27,739 bases of DNA from positions 1-27,739 of the forward strand of contig JAEZEJ010000019.1 in NCBI GenBank assembly GCA_023417775.1. The letters are read 5' to 3'. Positions 21,150 through 27,739 of the stretch are shown piece by piece. Under the pieces are notes generated by a model, which was given only the letters and a program-made list of their open reading frames with translations, did no database searches and was not told where the DNA came from. The position numbers and the translations under genes were made by a program. The first letter of the stretch is position 1, and each line of letters begins with the position of its first letter. The DNA comes from Actinomycetes bacterium (GTDB lineage Bacteria; Actinomycetota; Actinomycetes; Propionibacteriales; Nocardioidaceae).

Positions 21150-22088
21150 TCATCCATCCCCGCCCCCGGTGGGTGGGGGTGAGGTGCAGCGGTGGGCGTC
21201 CAGCACGGAGCCGACCATCACCACGAGGTCGCGCGCGGCGTCGAAGGCCTGCGGCTGGCGCCAGAAGGAATGGACCATGCCCAGCGCCCTCCACCCGGTG
21301 ACACGCACCCCGGCGTCCGCGAGCCGGGCGGCGTACGCCTCGCCCTGATCGCGCAGCGCATCGTGCTCGGCCGTCACCACCAGCGCAGGCGGGAGTCGAT
21401 CCGGAGAGGGTGCCCGCAGCACGGCCACGTCGGGCTCGTCGAAGGCCCCGTCGGCGTAAGCACGCCACATCCAGCGCATCGAGACCGCGTCCAGCGCCGG
21501 GTTGTCATCGTCCGCGTTCAGCTCCGCCCGCGGATCGGTGGCCGGATACAGCAGCACCTGGAGGTCGAGCAGATCACGATCCCGCACGACGGCGCCCGCC
21601 ACCAGATTGCCGCCGGCCGAGTCCCCGATGCCCGGCAGGAACGACGCCTCCACGCCGAACCGGGAAGCCTCGCGCCGCAACCACCGTGCCGCCGCGACCA
21701 CGTCGTCGAGCGGAGCGGGGTACGGATGCTCGGGCGCACGGCGGTAGTCGACGGCGAGCAACGCACATCCGGTCGTGGAGGCGAGATAGCGGCAGAAGGC
21801 ATCGTGGGTCTCGAGATCGTGCAGAACCCACCCGCCACCGTGCACGTAGAGCGCCACCGGAGCACCCGGCCGGGGACGGTACAGCCGGACCGGAACTCCG
21901 CCGGCATCCAGATCCTCGACATGGTCGATGCCGATGCTGTCGGACCGCACCGCGAGCGCCGCCTCACGCGCCGCTCGCCGCTGTTCCGTCAGATCCACAT
22001 CGGCCGGATCGGTCGGCTCACCCAGGTCGGCGAGCAGTCGGCGAGCGTCGGGGTGCAGGGCCATGAGCCAATGATCCAGCATCACCAC
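21150..22088 (-). CDS. Alpha/beta hydrolase, hormone-sensitive-lipase family
   Basis: A 312-aa protein from about ATG 22088; later in-frame starts (22082 and 22064) are possible and no clear ribosome binding site decides. The HSL-family marks are HGGGW (83-87, oxyanion hole), GDSAGG with nucleophile S157, D243 (TAEHDALRD) and H273 (GMVHSFW). It should hydrolyse esters; the natural substrate is unknown. No signal peptide is visible. The C-terminus ends in a Pro/Gly-rich tail (TSPPPTGGGDG), and its stop is 22 bases from rpiB. A lipase-type gene also occurs by nei in M. tuberculosis, though of another family. Confidence 0.86.
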   Translation of the reverse strand: MVMLDHWLMALHPDARRLLADLGEPTDPADVDLTEQRRAAREAALAVRSDSIGIDHVEDLDAGGVPVRLYRPRPGAPVALYVHGGGWVLHDLETHDAFCRYLASTTGCALLAVDYRRAPEHPYPAPLDDVVAAARWLRREASRFGVEASFLPGIGDSAGGNLVAGAVVRDRDLLDLQVLLYPATDPRAELNADDDNPALDAVSMRWMWRAYADGAFDEPDVAVLRAPSPDRLPPALVVTAEHDALRDQGEAYAARLADAGVRVTGWRALGMVHSFWRQPQAFDAARDLVVMVGSVLDAHRCTSPPPTGGGDG

Positions 22089-22109
22089 CGCGGCGGGCAG
22101 GGAGGTGAG

Positions 22110-22721
22110 TCAGTCGAAGATGGGGTCGCGGGTGCGGGTGCGCTTGAGCTCGAAGAAGCCGTCGTACCCGGCCAGCAGTCGCGCACCGTCCCACACCTTG
22201 CCGGCCTCCTCGCCCTTCGGTGCGGGGCTCAGCACCGGGCCGAAGAAGGCGGTGCCGGCGATCGCGATGACCGGGGTGCCGACGTCCTCGCCGACCAGGC
22301 CGATGCCCTCCGCATGCGAGGCGCGGATCGCGTCGTCGTACTGCGGATCGTCGGCGGCGTCCGCGAGCGAGGCCGGGAGACCGACCTCCTCCAGCGCCTC
22401 GACGAAGACCTCGCGGTCGTAGTCGCGGCCGCCGGGATGGCGGCGGGTGCCGAGGGCCGTGTAGAGATCGCGCAATACCTCCGGCCCGGCCTGCTCGGCG
22501 GCCGCCTGGCACACGCGCACCGGCTTGATGGCGGCGCTGAGCATCGCCCGATAGTCATCGGGGACGTCCTTGTCCTCGTTGAGGACCGCGAGGCTCATGA
22601 TCCGGAACCGCGTGCGGACCGGTCGGACCTGCTCGACCTCGAGCATCCATCGCGAGGTCATCCACGCCCATGGGCACAGCGGATCGAACCAGAAGTCGAC
22701 GGTCTCACGTTCTTCAGTCAC
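22110..22721 (-). CDS. DsbA-like mycothiol-dependent nitroreductase homologue, CPWAW active site
   Basis: A 203-aa thioredoxin-fold protein from GTG 22721, with GGAGG seven bases upstream; longer frames lack support. It resembles M. tuberculosis Rv2466c from end to end: VDFWFDPLCPWAWMTSRWML near the start, SLAVLNEDKDVPDDYR, HAEGIGLVGEDVGTPVIAIA, the cis-Pro GTPV segment, AFFGPVLSPAPKGEEAGKVW, and the end FFELKRTRTRDPIFD. Rv2466c has a CPWC motif (C19, C22), but here the second Cys is Ala (C16-P-W-A19), so only a monothiol mechanism is possible. Its start overlaps the previous gene's stop (GTGA), so expression is coupled to the glutamate-cysteine ligase type gene. Confidence 0.88.
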   Translation of the reverse strand: MTEERETVDFWFDPLCPWAWMTSRWMLEVEQVRPVRTRFRIMSLAVLNEDKDVPDDYRAMLSAAIKPVRVCQAAAEQAGPEVLRDLYTALGTRRHPGGRDYDREVFVEALEEVGLPASLADAADDPQYDDAIRASHAEGIGLVGEDVGTPVIAIAGTAFFGPVLSPAPKGEEAGKVWDGARLLAGYDGFFELKRTRTRDPIFD

Positions 22722-23878
22722 TGCTCTACCTCCACAGGTCGGCCCGCACGCATCTCCGCGACGAGCGATCGAACGACGGCGTCCAGCGCACCACCACCAC
22801 GTGCGGCGACCTGCCGCTGGCGCTGATACGATGCTCCCGATTCCATGATGCCGCGCACCCCCGACAGCTCCGCGGCGCACCCGAGATCCTCGGCGACGGG
22901 CTCGAGCATCGGCAGCACGCGCTCGGTCAGATCCGTCGTCACGAGGTCCTCATCGCCCTCCTCGTCGAGGATGAGGATGGTGTCCATGCCGTAACGGGCG
23001 GAGCGCCACTTGTTCTCCTGAGCGAACCAGGAGGGCATCGTGGGCGTCGGCCGTCCGGCATCCAGCTCGCCCGAGTAGTACTCGACGAGGCACTGGGTCA
23101 GAGCCGCGATCGCGCCGAGTTCCGCGAGCGTGGGAATGCCATCGCACACCCGCACCTCGATGGTGCCGAACTTCGGCGAGGGACGGATATCCCAACGGAT
23201 CTCGTCGAAGATGTCGATGACCCCGGTCTTGAGCATGTCGGCGACGTACCGCTCCAGTTGCGACCACTCGTCGAAGCCGAAGGGCAGGCCCGCCGTGGGC
23301 AGCTGCTGGAACATCAGCGCCCGGTTCGAGGCGTAGCCGGTGTCCTCGCCGCCCCAGAAGGGAGACGACGCGCTCAGCGCCTGCAGGTGTCCGTAGTAGG
23401 CCATCAGCGCCCGGCTGATCGGCAGCACCTTGTCGCGATCCTCGATGCCGACGTGGATGTGGACGCCGTAGATCAGCATCTGCCGGCCCCACCATTGCGT
23501 GCGGTCGATGAGCGTGGCGTATCGCTGTTTGTCGGTGACCTTCTGCTGGGTCCAGCGCGCGAAGGGGTGCGTACCCGCGCACATGAGCTCCACGCGCAGC
23601 GGGTCGAGGATGGGGCGCAGCAGCTCCAGACTGCGCCCGAGATCCGCCGTCGCCTCGCCGACCGTCTGACACACGCCGGTGACGATCTCGACCGTGTTGA
23701 GCAGCAGCTCCTGCTTGACATTCGGATGCTCGGCGCCGTCCGGCCCGGCCACGGCGTCGAGCACCGTCTGCGCGACCTGGCGCAGATCCCCGGAGTCGGC
23801 ATCGACGAGCGCCAGCTCCCACTCGATACCGATACTGGAGCGCTCTGAGGTCGCGAACCCGATCTCCACGCCCCCCAT
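22718..23878 (-). CDS. YbdK-type carboxylate-amine ligase / glutamate-cysteine ligase (GCS2 family)
   Basis: A 386-aa ATP-grasp-like ligase from ATG 23878. The family's start motif SSIGIEWELALVDADSGDLR is clear, then VKQELLLNTVEIVTGVC, a ligand region QMLIYGVHIHVGIED and WDIRPSPKFGTIEVRVCDGI. Related enzymes make gamma-glutamylcysteine in vitro; in actinobacteria such genes (like Rv0433) are annotated as weak glutamate-cysteine ligases. It overlaps the mycothiol-type DsbA homologue by four bases, suggesting a shared thiol role. The real substrate is unknown. It diverges from the methyltransferase gene. Confidence 0.85.
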   Translation of the reverse strand: MGGVEIGFATSERSSIGIEWELALVDADSGDLRQVAQTVLDAVAGPDGAEHPNVKQELLLNTVEIVTGVCQTVGEATADLGRSLELLRPILDPLRVELMCAGTHPFARWTQQKVTDKQRYATLIDRTQWWGRQMLIYGVHIHVGIEDRDKVLPISRALMAYYGHLQALSASSPFWGGEDTGYASNRALMFQQLPTAGLPFGFDEWSQLERYVADMLKTGVIDIFDEIRWDIRPSPKFGTIEVRVCDGIPTLAELGAIAALTQCLVEYYSGELDAGRPTPTMPSWFAQENKWRSARYGMDTILILDEEGDEDLVTTDLTERVLPMLEPVAEDLGCAAELSGVRGIMESGASYQRQRQVAARGGGALDAVVRSLVAEMRAGRPVEVEQ

Positions 23879-23950
23879 CCTGCCCGATCACCTCGCACGA
23901 CGCGCGCCCCTGGAACTCCATGCGGAGGTGAGCGGTGCCACAGTGAGCAC

Positions 23951-24769
23951 ATGAGCGACGAGACCTCGCGAGGAGAGACCGACCGATATCTGCACGGACA
24001 TGCCGAATCCGTGCTGCGCTCGCATCGGAGCCGCACGGCGCAGAACTCGGCGGCCTATCTGCTCCCGGTGCTCCGACCCGGGCATCGCCTGCTGGATATC
24101 GGCTCCGGACCGGGCACCATCACCTGCGACCTCGCCGAACACGTGGCCGAGGTGATCGCCATCGAGCCCGACGAGGCGGCCATCGAGCTGACGCGGCGCG
24201 AGGCGGCCGAGCGGGGCGCGTCGACGGTCATCTGCGAGATCGCCGATGTCCACCGACTCCCCTATCCCGACGACAGCTTCGACATCGTCCACGCCCATCA
24301 GGTGCTCCAGCACCTGCCCGATCCCGTGACCGCGCTGCGCGAGATGGCCCGCGTCACCCGGCCGGGAGGCTATGTCGCTGCCCGCGACAGCGACTACAGC
24401 GGCTTCTTCTGGCATCCCCGCGTGCCCGCCCTCGACAGCTGGCTCGAGCTCTATCTGCGGCTCGCCCGTGCCGCCGGCGGTGAGCCCGATGCCGGACGCT
24501 GGTTCCCCACCTGGGCTGCCGCGGCCGGACTGGAGAACGCGGCGTTCACCGCCTCGACCTGGTGTTATACCTCGCCCGATGACCGACGGTGGTGGGGCGG
24601 GCTCTGGTCCGACCGGGCCCTCACCTCGACCTTCACCGAGCGCGCCCTCGAAGCCGGGGTCTCCAGGGCCGAGCTGGAACGGATCTCCGCCGGCTGGCGC
24701 GAGTGGGCCGCGGCGGACACCGGGTTGTTCCTCCTGCCCCACATCGAGCTGCTGGCGCAGGTGACCTGA
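23951..24769 (+). CDS. SAM-dependent class I methyltransferase
   Basis: A 272-aa protein from ATG 23951. Motif I is LLDIGSGPGTITCDLAEHVA (residues 47-66), with an acidic end of strand two (VIAIEPDE), motif II-like DSFDIVHAHQVLQHLPDPV, and MARVTRPGGYVAARD at motif III. This is the UbiE/type-11 group, which methylates small molecules; the substrate is not readable. The C-terminal part carries WCYTSPDDRRWWGGLWSDRA and a helical lid. A GGAGGTGAG lies 16 bases or more before the ATG, so the ribosome binding site is not ideal. It is followed by pepN on the same strand. Confidence 0.85.
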   Translation: MSDETSRGETDRYLHGHAESVLRSHRSRTAQNSAAYLLPVLRPGHRLLDIGSGPGTITCDLAEHVAEVIAIEPDEAAIELTRREAAERGASTVICEIADVHRLPYPDDSFDIVHAHQVLQHLPDPVTALREMARVTRPGGYVAARDSDYSGFFWHPRVPALDSWLELYLRLARAAGGEPDAGRWFPTWAAAAGLENAAFTASTWCYTSPDDRRWWGGLWSDRALTSTFTERALEAGVSRAELERISAGWREWAAADTGLFLLPHIELLAQVT

Positions 24770-24833
24770 CGGGACCGTGCATCGACGACCCCATGTCCTG
24801 CCGCCATGAGGCCGCCCATGAAAGAGTGCGAGT

Positions 24834-27353
24834 ATGCCCGGCACCAATCTCACCCGTGAAGAAGCGCACACCCGCGCATCGGCCGTCCAGACCCAGACCT
24901 ACGATGTCGCCCTCGATCTGACCCTCGACTCGAGCGAACGCTTCGGTTCCACCACCACGATCCGCTTCACCGCCACCGAGGGGGCATCGACCTTCCTCGA
25001 CCTGGTGGACGCCGAGATCACCTCGGTCCGCCTCAACGGCGCCGATCTCGATCCCGGCCTCTATGCCGACAGCCGCATCCCCGTGGAGGGGCTGGCCGCG
25101 CAGAACGAGGTCACCGTCGAGGCGACCTGCGCCTACTCGCACTCCGGCGAGGGGCTGCACCGCTTCGTCGACCCGACCGATGATCGCGTGTACCTCTACA
25201 CCCAGTTCGAAGTGCCCGATGCCCGCCGCGTGTTCGCCACCTTCGAGCAGCCCGACCTCAAGGCCGAGTTCACCTTCCACGTGACGGCACCCGAGCACTG
25301 GCAGGTCGTCAGCAACTCCCCCACGCCCGAGCCGGAGCCGGTGCGCGACGGCGTGGCGATCTGGCACTTCGCGCCCACCGCGCGCATGTCGACCTACATC
25401 ACCGCTCTCGTCGCCGGCGAGTACCACGTCGTACGCGACACCTACCGCGGCGATCACGGCGAGATCCCGCTCGGCGTCTTCTGCCGCCAGTCCCTCGTCG
25501 AGCACCTCGATGCCGACGACATCCTCGAGATCACCCGGCAGGGATTCGCCTTCTTCGAGCGCGCCTTCCAGATGGGCTACCCCTTCGGCAAGTACGACCA
25601 GCTCTTCGTGCCCGAGTACAACATGGGCGCGATGGAGAACGCGGGCTGCGTGACCTTCCGCGACGAGCTGATCTTCCGCAGCCGCCAGACCGTCGCCGCC
25701 TACGAGCAGCGCGCCAACACGATCCTGCACGAGATGGCGCACATGTGGTTCGGCGACCTCGTGACGATGAAGTGGTGGGACGACCTCTGGCTCAACGAGT
25801 CCTTCGCCGAGTTCGCCTCGCACCACGCGCAGGTCAACGCCACTCGCTTCACCGAGGCGTGGACCGGGTTCACCAATGCCCGCAAGAACTGGGCCTACCG
25901 TCAGGATCAGCTGCCCTCGACCCACCCGATCGCGGCGGACAACTACGACCTGCACGCCGTCGAGGCGAATTTCGACGGCATCACCTATGCCAAGGGCGCC
26001 TCGGCCCTCAAGCAGCTGGTCGCCTGGGTCGGTGAGGACGACTTCTTCGCCGGACTACGGGCCTACTTCGCCAAGCACGCCTATGGCAACACCGAGCTGC
26101 GCGATCTCCTCGTCGAGCTGGAGGCCGCCTCCGGACGCGAGCTGGACTCCTGGTCGGCCGAGTGGCTGCAGACCTCGGGCGTCAACACGCTGCGAGCCCG
26201 CTTCGCGACCGATGACGATGGCCGGTTCGCCTCCTTCGCGGTCGAGCAGTCCGCGCACCCGGACTTCCCGACCCTCCGCCGCCACCGGATCGGCATCGGC
26301 CTCTACGACGAGGTCGACGGCGCCATCGTGCGCACCGGTGACGTCGAGGTCGACATCGACGGAGAGCTGACCGAGATCCCCGAGCTCGTCGGCCGCCCGC
26401 AGCCGGACCTCGTGCTGCTCAACGATGCCGACCTCACCTATGCCAAGATCCGTCTGGACGAGCGCTCCTTCGCGACCCTGCTCGGCGGCATCGGGGCCAT
26501 CGAGGACTCGCTGGCCCGCGCGCTCTGCTGGGGTGCGGCCTGGGACATGACCCGCGATGCCGAGCTCGGATCGGCCGACTTCGTCCGCCTGGTGCTGTCG
26601 GGAGTCGGCACCGAGAGCGACCTGACGGCGGTCGGCTCGCTGCTGCGCCAGGGCACCACGGCGGTCTCCTCCTTCACCTCCGATGCGCGGCGCGAGGAGC
26701 TGTCGGGCGTCTGGGAGCAGGGACTGTGGGAGCTGCTGACCTCAGCCGAGCCGGGCACCGACCATCAGCTGGCCTTCGCTCGTGCCCTCGCGGCCGCCGC
26801 GAGCACCCCCGACCGGGTCCGCGAACTGCTCCACGACGGCATCGACGGGCTCACGGTCGACACCGATCTGCGGTGGACCCTCGTCACGGCGCTCGCCCGG
26901 CTCGGAGCACTGGACGAGACCGCGATCGCCGCGGAGATCGACCGCGATCCGACCAATGCCGGCCGCGAGCGCGGCGCCGGGGCACTGGCGATCCGCCCGG
27001 TGGCGGAGGCCAAGGAGGACGCCTGGCGGAGGGTCGCGATCGATGCGGCCACCCCGAACGAGACCCGGCGCAGCATCGCGGCATCCTTCCAGGTGCCCGG
27101 CCAGGGCGAGCTGCTGGCGCCCTATGTCGAGCGGTACCTGGAGATGGCCGAGACGATCATCGACGAGCAGGGCGTGTGGATCGGGCAGATCGCCCTCATC
27201 TACCTGTTCCCGCTCGCCAACCCGTCCCAGGACACGCTGGACCGGGTGGACGCCTGGCTCGCCGACGACCAGGCCCCGGCGGCGGCGCTGCGCTATGTGA
27301 AGGAGGGGCGCGACGACCTCGCCCGCGCCCTCCGGGCCCGCGCCGTCAACTGA
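24834..27353 (+). CDS. pepN: Aminopeptidase N (M1 family zinc metallopeptidase)
   Basis: An 839-aa cytoplasmic enzyme from ATG 24834 that removes N-terminal residues from peptides. The GAMEN exopeptidase motif is at 265-269 (NMGAMENAG); the zinc site HEMAH is at 299-303 and the third ligand E322 lies in WWDDLWLNESFAEF. An N-terminal beta-saddle domain (1-200) and a long helical ERAP1-like C-terminal domain (about 500-839) complete the usual architecture; length matches mycobacterial PepN (about 860). Neighbouring genes match those near Rv2467. A perfect hairpin terminator follows about 30 bases after its stop. Confidence 0.97.
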   Translation: MPGTNLTREEAHTRASAVQTQTYDVALDLTLDSSERFGSTTTIRFTATEGASTFLDLVDAEITSVRLNGADLDPGLYADSRIPVEGLAAQNEVTVEATCAYSHSGEGLHRFVDPTDDRVYLYTQFEVPDARRVFATFEQPDLKAEFTFHVTAPEHWQVVSNSPTPEPEPVRDGVAIWHFAPTARMSTYITALVAGEYHVVRDTYRGDHGEIPLGVFCRQSLVEHLDADDILEITRQGFAFFERAFQMGYPFGKYDQLFVPEYNMGAMENAGCVTFRDELIFRSRQTVAAYEQRANTILHEMAHMWFGDLVTMKWWDDLWLNESFAEFASHHAQVNATRFTEAWTGFTNARKNWAYRQDQLPSTHPIAADNYDLHAVEANFDGITYAKGASALKQLVAWVGEDDFFAGLRAYFAKHAYGNTELRDLLVELEAASGRELDSWSAEWLQTSGVNTLRARFATDDDGRFASFAVEQSAHPDFPTLRRHRIGIGLYDEVDGAIVRTGDVEVDIDGELTEIPELVGRPQPDLVLLNDADLTYAKIRLDERSFATLLGGIGAIEDSLARALCWGAAWDMTRDAELGSADFVRLVLSGVGTESDLTAVGSLLRQGTTAVSSFTSDARREELSGVWEQGLWELLTSAEPGTDHQLAFARALAAAASTPDRVRELLHDGIDGLTVDTDLRWTLVTALARLGALDETAIAAEIDRDPTNAGRERGAGALAIRPVAEAKEDAWRRVAIDAATPNETRRSIAASFQVPGQGELLAPYVERYLEMAETIIDEQGVWIGQIALIYLFPLANPSQDTLDRVDAWLADDQAPAAALRYVKEGRDDLARALRARAVN

Positions 27354-27380
27354 CCCGGCCGGACTCCACGAGCCGATGAG

Positions 27381-27411
27381 AAAGGCCCCCGCCCGATGGG
27401 CGGGGGCCTTT
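27381..27411. terminator. Strong bidirectional hairpin terminator
   Basis: AAAGGCCCCCGCCC (27381-27394), loop GAT, GGGCGGGGGCCTTT (27398-27411) give a perfect 14-bp stem flanked by A and T runs on both sides. It lies between the convergent pepN and small membrane protein genes and can serve both. Confidence 0.9.
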
Positions 27412-27426
27412 CGTCGTGTGCGGGTC

Positions 27427-27693
27427 TCAGTGGTGCGCGTCGGCCTTCTCGACCTCGGCGGAGGGCGCCGGCGGCACGTAGTTGCGGCGCGCCGTGGCCG
27501 CGGCGAAGATCCAGATCACGGCGAAGAGCGCCAGCGGAACGCCTCCGAAGATGCCGAGTACGTACAGGGTGCTGAGCGATTCGCCCTGTTCCCAGGTGAA
27601 GGGAGCGGTCGTGGCGGCGGCGGGTCCGGCGGTGCCGACGAGGAGGGCGGCCACCGCGGCCACGAGGGTCGTGAAGACGCGGGCGAGACTCAT
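27427..27693 (-). CDS. Small exported membrane protein, unknown function
   Basis: An 88-aa protein from ATG 27693. Residues 1-28 look like a signal peptide (TLVAAVAALLVGTAGPAAAT with a cleavage-like AAAT). A short outside part TAPFTWEQGESLSTL precedes one membrane helix (YVLGIFGGVPLALFAVIWIF). The tail is cytoplasmic and Pro/Glu/His-rich (PPAPSAEVEKADAHH). I recall such small unnamed proteins by pepN in Mycobacteriales. A TACGAT -10 box six bases before the ATG suggests a leaderless transcript. Confidence 0.78.
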   Translation of the reverse strand: MSLARVFTTLVAAVAALLVGTAGPAAATTAPFTWEQGESLSTLYVLGIFGGVPLALFAVIWIFAAATARRNYVPPAPSAEVEKADAHH

Positions 27694-27699
27694 GGGTTT

Positions 27700-27705
27700 A
27701 TCGTA
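27700..27705 (-). promoter_or_regulatory. Candidate -10 box of the small exported protein gene
   Basis: TACGAT on the - strand ends six bases before ATG 27693, predicting transcription starting at the start codon. It is divergent with a similar box at 27714-27719. Confidence 0.45.
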
Positions 27706-27713
27706 TCGGCCGG

Positions 27714-27719
27714 TACGTT
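27714..27719 (+). promoter_or_regulatory. Candidate -10 box of the gene starting at 27727
   Basis: TACGTT is followed by seven bases (GGTAGCC) and ATG 27727, again the leaderless spacing. No ribosome binding site is present before this ATG. Confidence 0.4.
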
Positions 27720-27726
27720 GGTAGCC

Positions 27727-27739
27727 ATGCCTGACCTCG
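27727..27739 (+). CDS. Start of a divergent gene cut by the window edge
   Basis: ATG CCT GAC CTC, with a -10-like TACGTT seven bases before it, looks like the first codons (MPDL) of a + strand gene divergent from the small exported protein gene. Four codons do not identify it. Confidence 0.35.

Noticed and set aside
21192..22826. 544-codon + strand open frame opposite the hydrolase and DsbA-like genes
   Set aside because: The opposite strand has full catalytic motifs and coupled starts; this frame has biased composition and no motifs.
1..27739. CRISPR arrays, insertion sequences, toxin-antitoxin pairs or other defence systems
   Set aside because: No regularly spaced repeats, transposase or recognisable defence or toxin motifs were found on either strand.

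Overview
The window is high-GC actinobacterial DNA made of two parts: the right-hand ~15.4 kb of a siphovirus-type prophage (about 1-15388), then ~12.3 kb of host chromosome (about 15389-27739). The host is most likely a member of the Mycobacteriales. Evidence: the run lipase-type hydrolase / nei / rpiB / DsbA-like mycothiol-type protein / pepN matches the order I recall around Rv2463-Rv2467 of Mycobacterium tuberculosis; there is a mycothiol-type nitroreductase homologue; and several genes look leaderless (a TANNNT box 6-8 nt before the start codon). I do not name a genus.

Prophage, left to right on the + strand: end of an unidentified gene in a G/C homopolymer tract, head-tail connector, probable tail terminator, major tail protein, the two tail-assembly chaperone frames joined by a -1 frameshift, a gp10-like protein, a 1212-aa tape measure protein with four 39-aa repeats and an M23 peptidase domain, and minor tail proteins. 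The last minor tail gene (8624-9202) is followed tail-to-tail by an antisense, promoterless copy of its own C-terminal half. The two copies share a 42-bp inverted repeat (8786-8827 and 9583-9624) that is in frame in both. This has the architecture of an invertible receptor-binding cassette. A lysis module follows (membrane proteins, amidase endolysin, holin, 44-aa membrane protein), then two more fibre genes, one with a collagen-like stretch and one LamG-like. Next is a small two-gene unit behind a perfect actinobacterial SOS box. Finally, on the - strand, come a 59-aa exported protein, a tyrosine integrase, a single-TM protein and a 44-aa zinc-ribbon protein. The prophage ends at an attR consisting of the 3' end of a tRNA-Gly gene plus the host tRNA terminator. 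The intact tRNA, early genes, terminase and capsid genes must lie to the left.

Host part: a C39-like cysteine protease, small membrane proteins, a membrane SpoIIE-type phosphatase, and a haem-iron unit in which a heme oxygenase gene sits behind a TTGACA/TAATAT promoter covered by three repeated operators, with a DtxR/IdeR-like iron box upstream and a TetR regulator gene next to it. Then come the DNA glycosylase Nei, ribose-5-phosphate isomerase B, an HSL-family hydrolase, a thiol-related pair (DsbA-like protein lacking its second cysteine, overlapped by a YbdK-type glutamate-cysteine ligase), a methyltransferase, aminopeptidase N with a strong terminator, a small exported membrane protein, and the start of a divergent gene.
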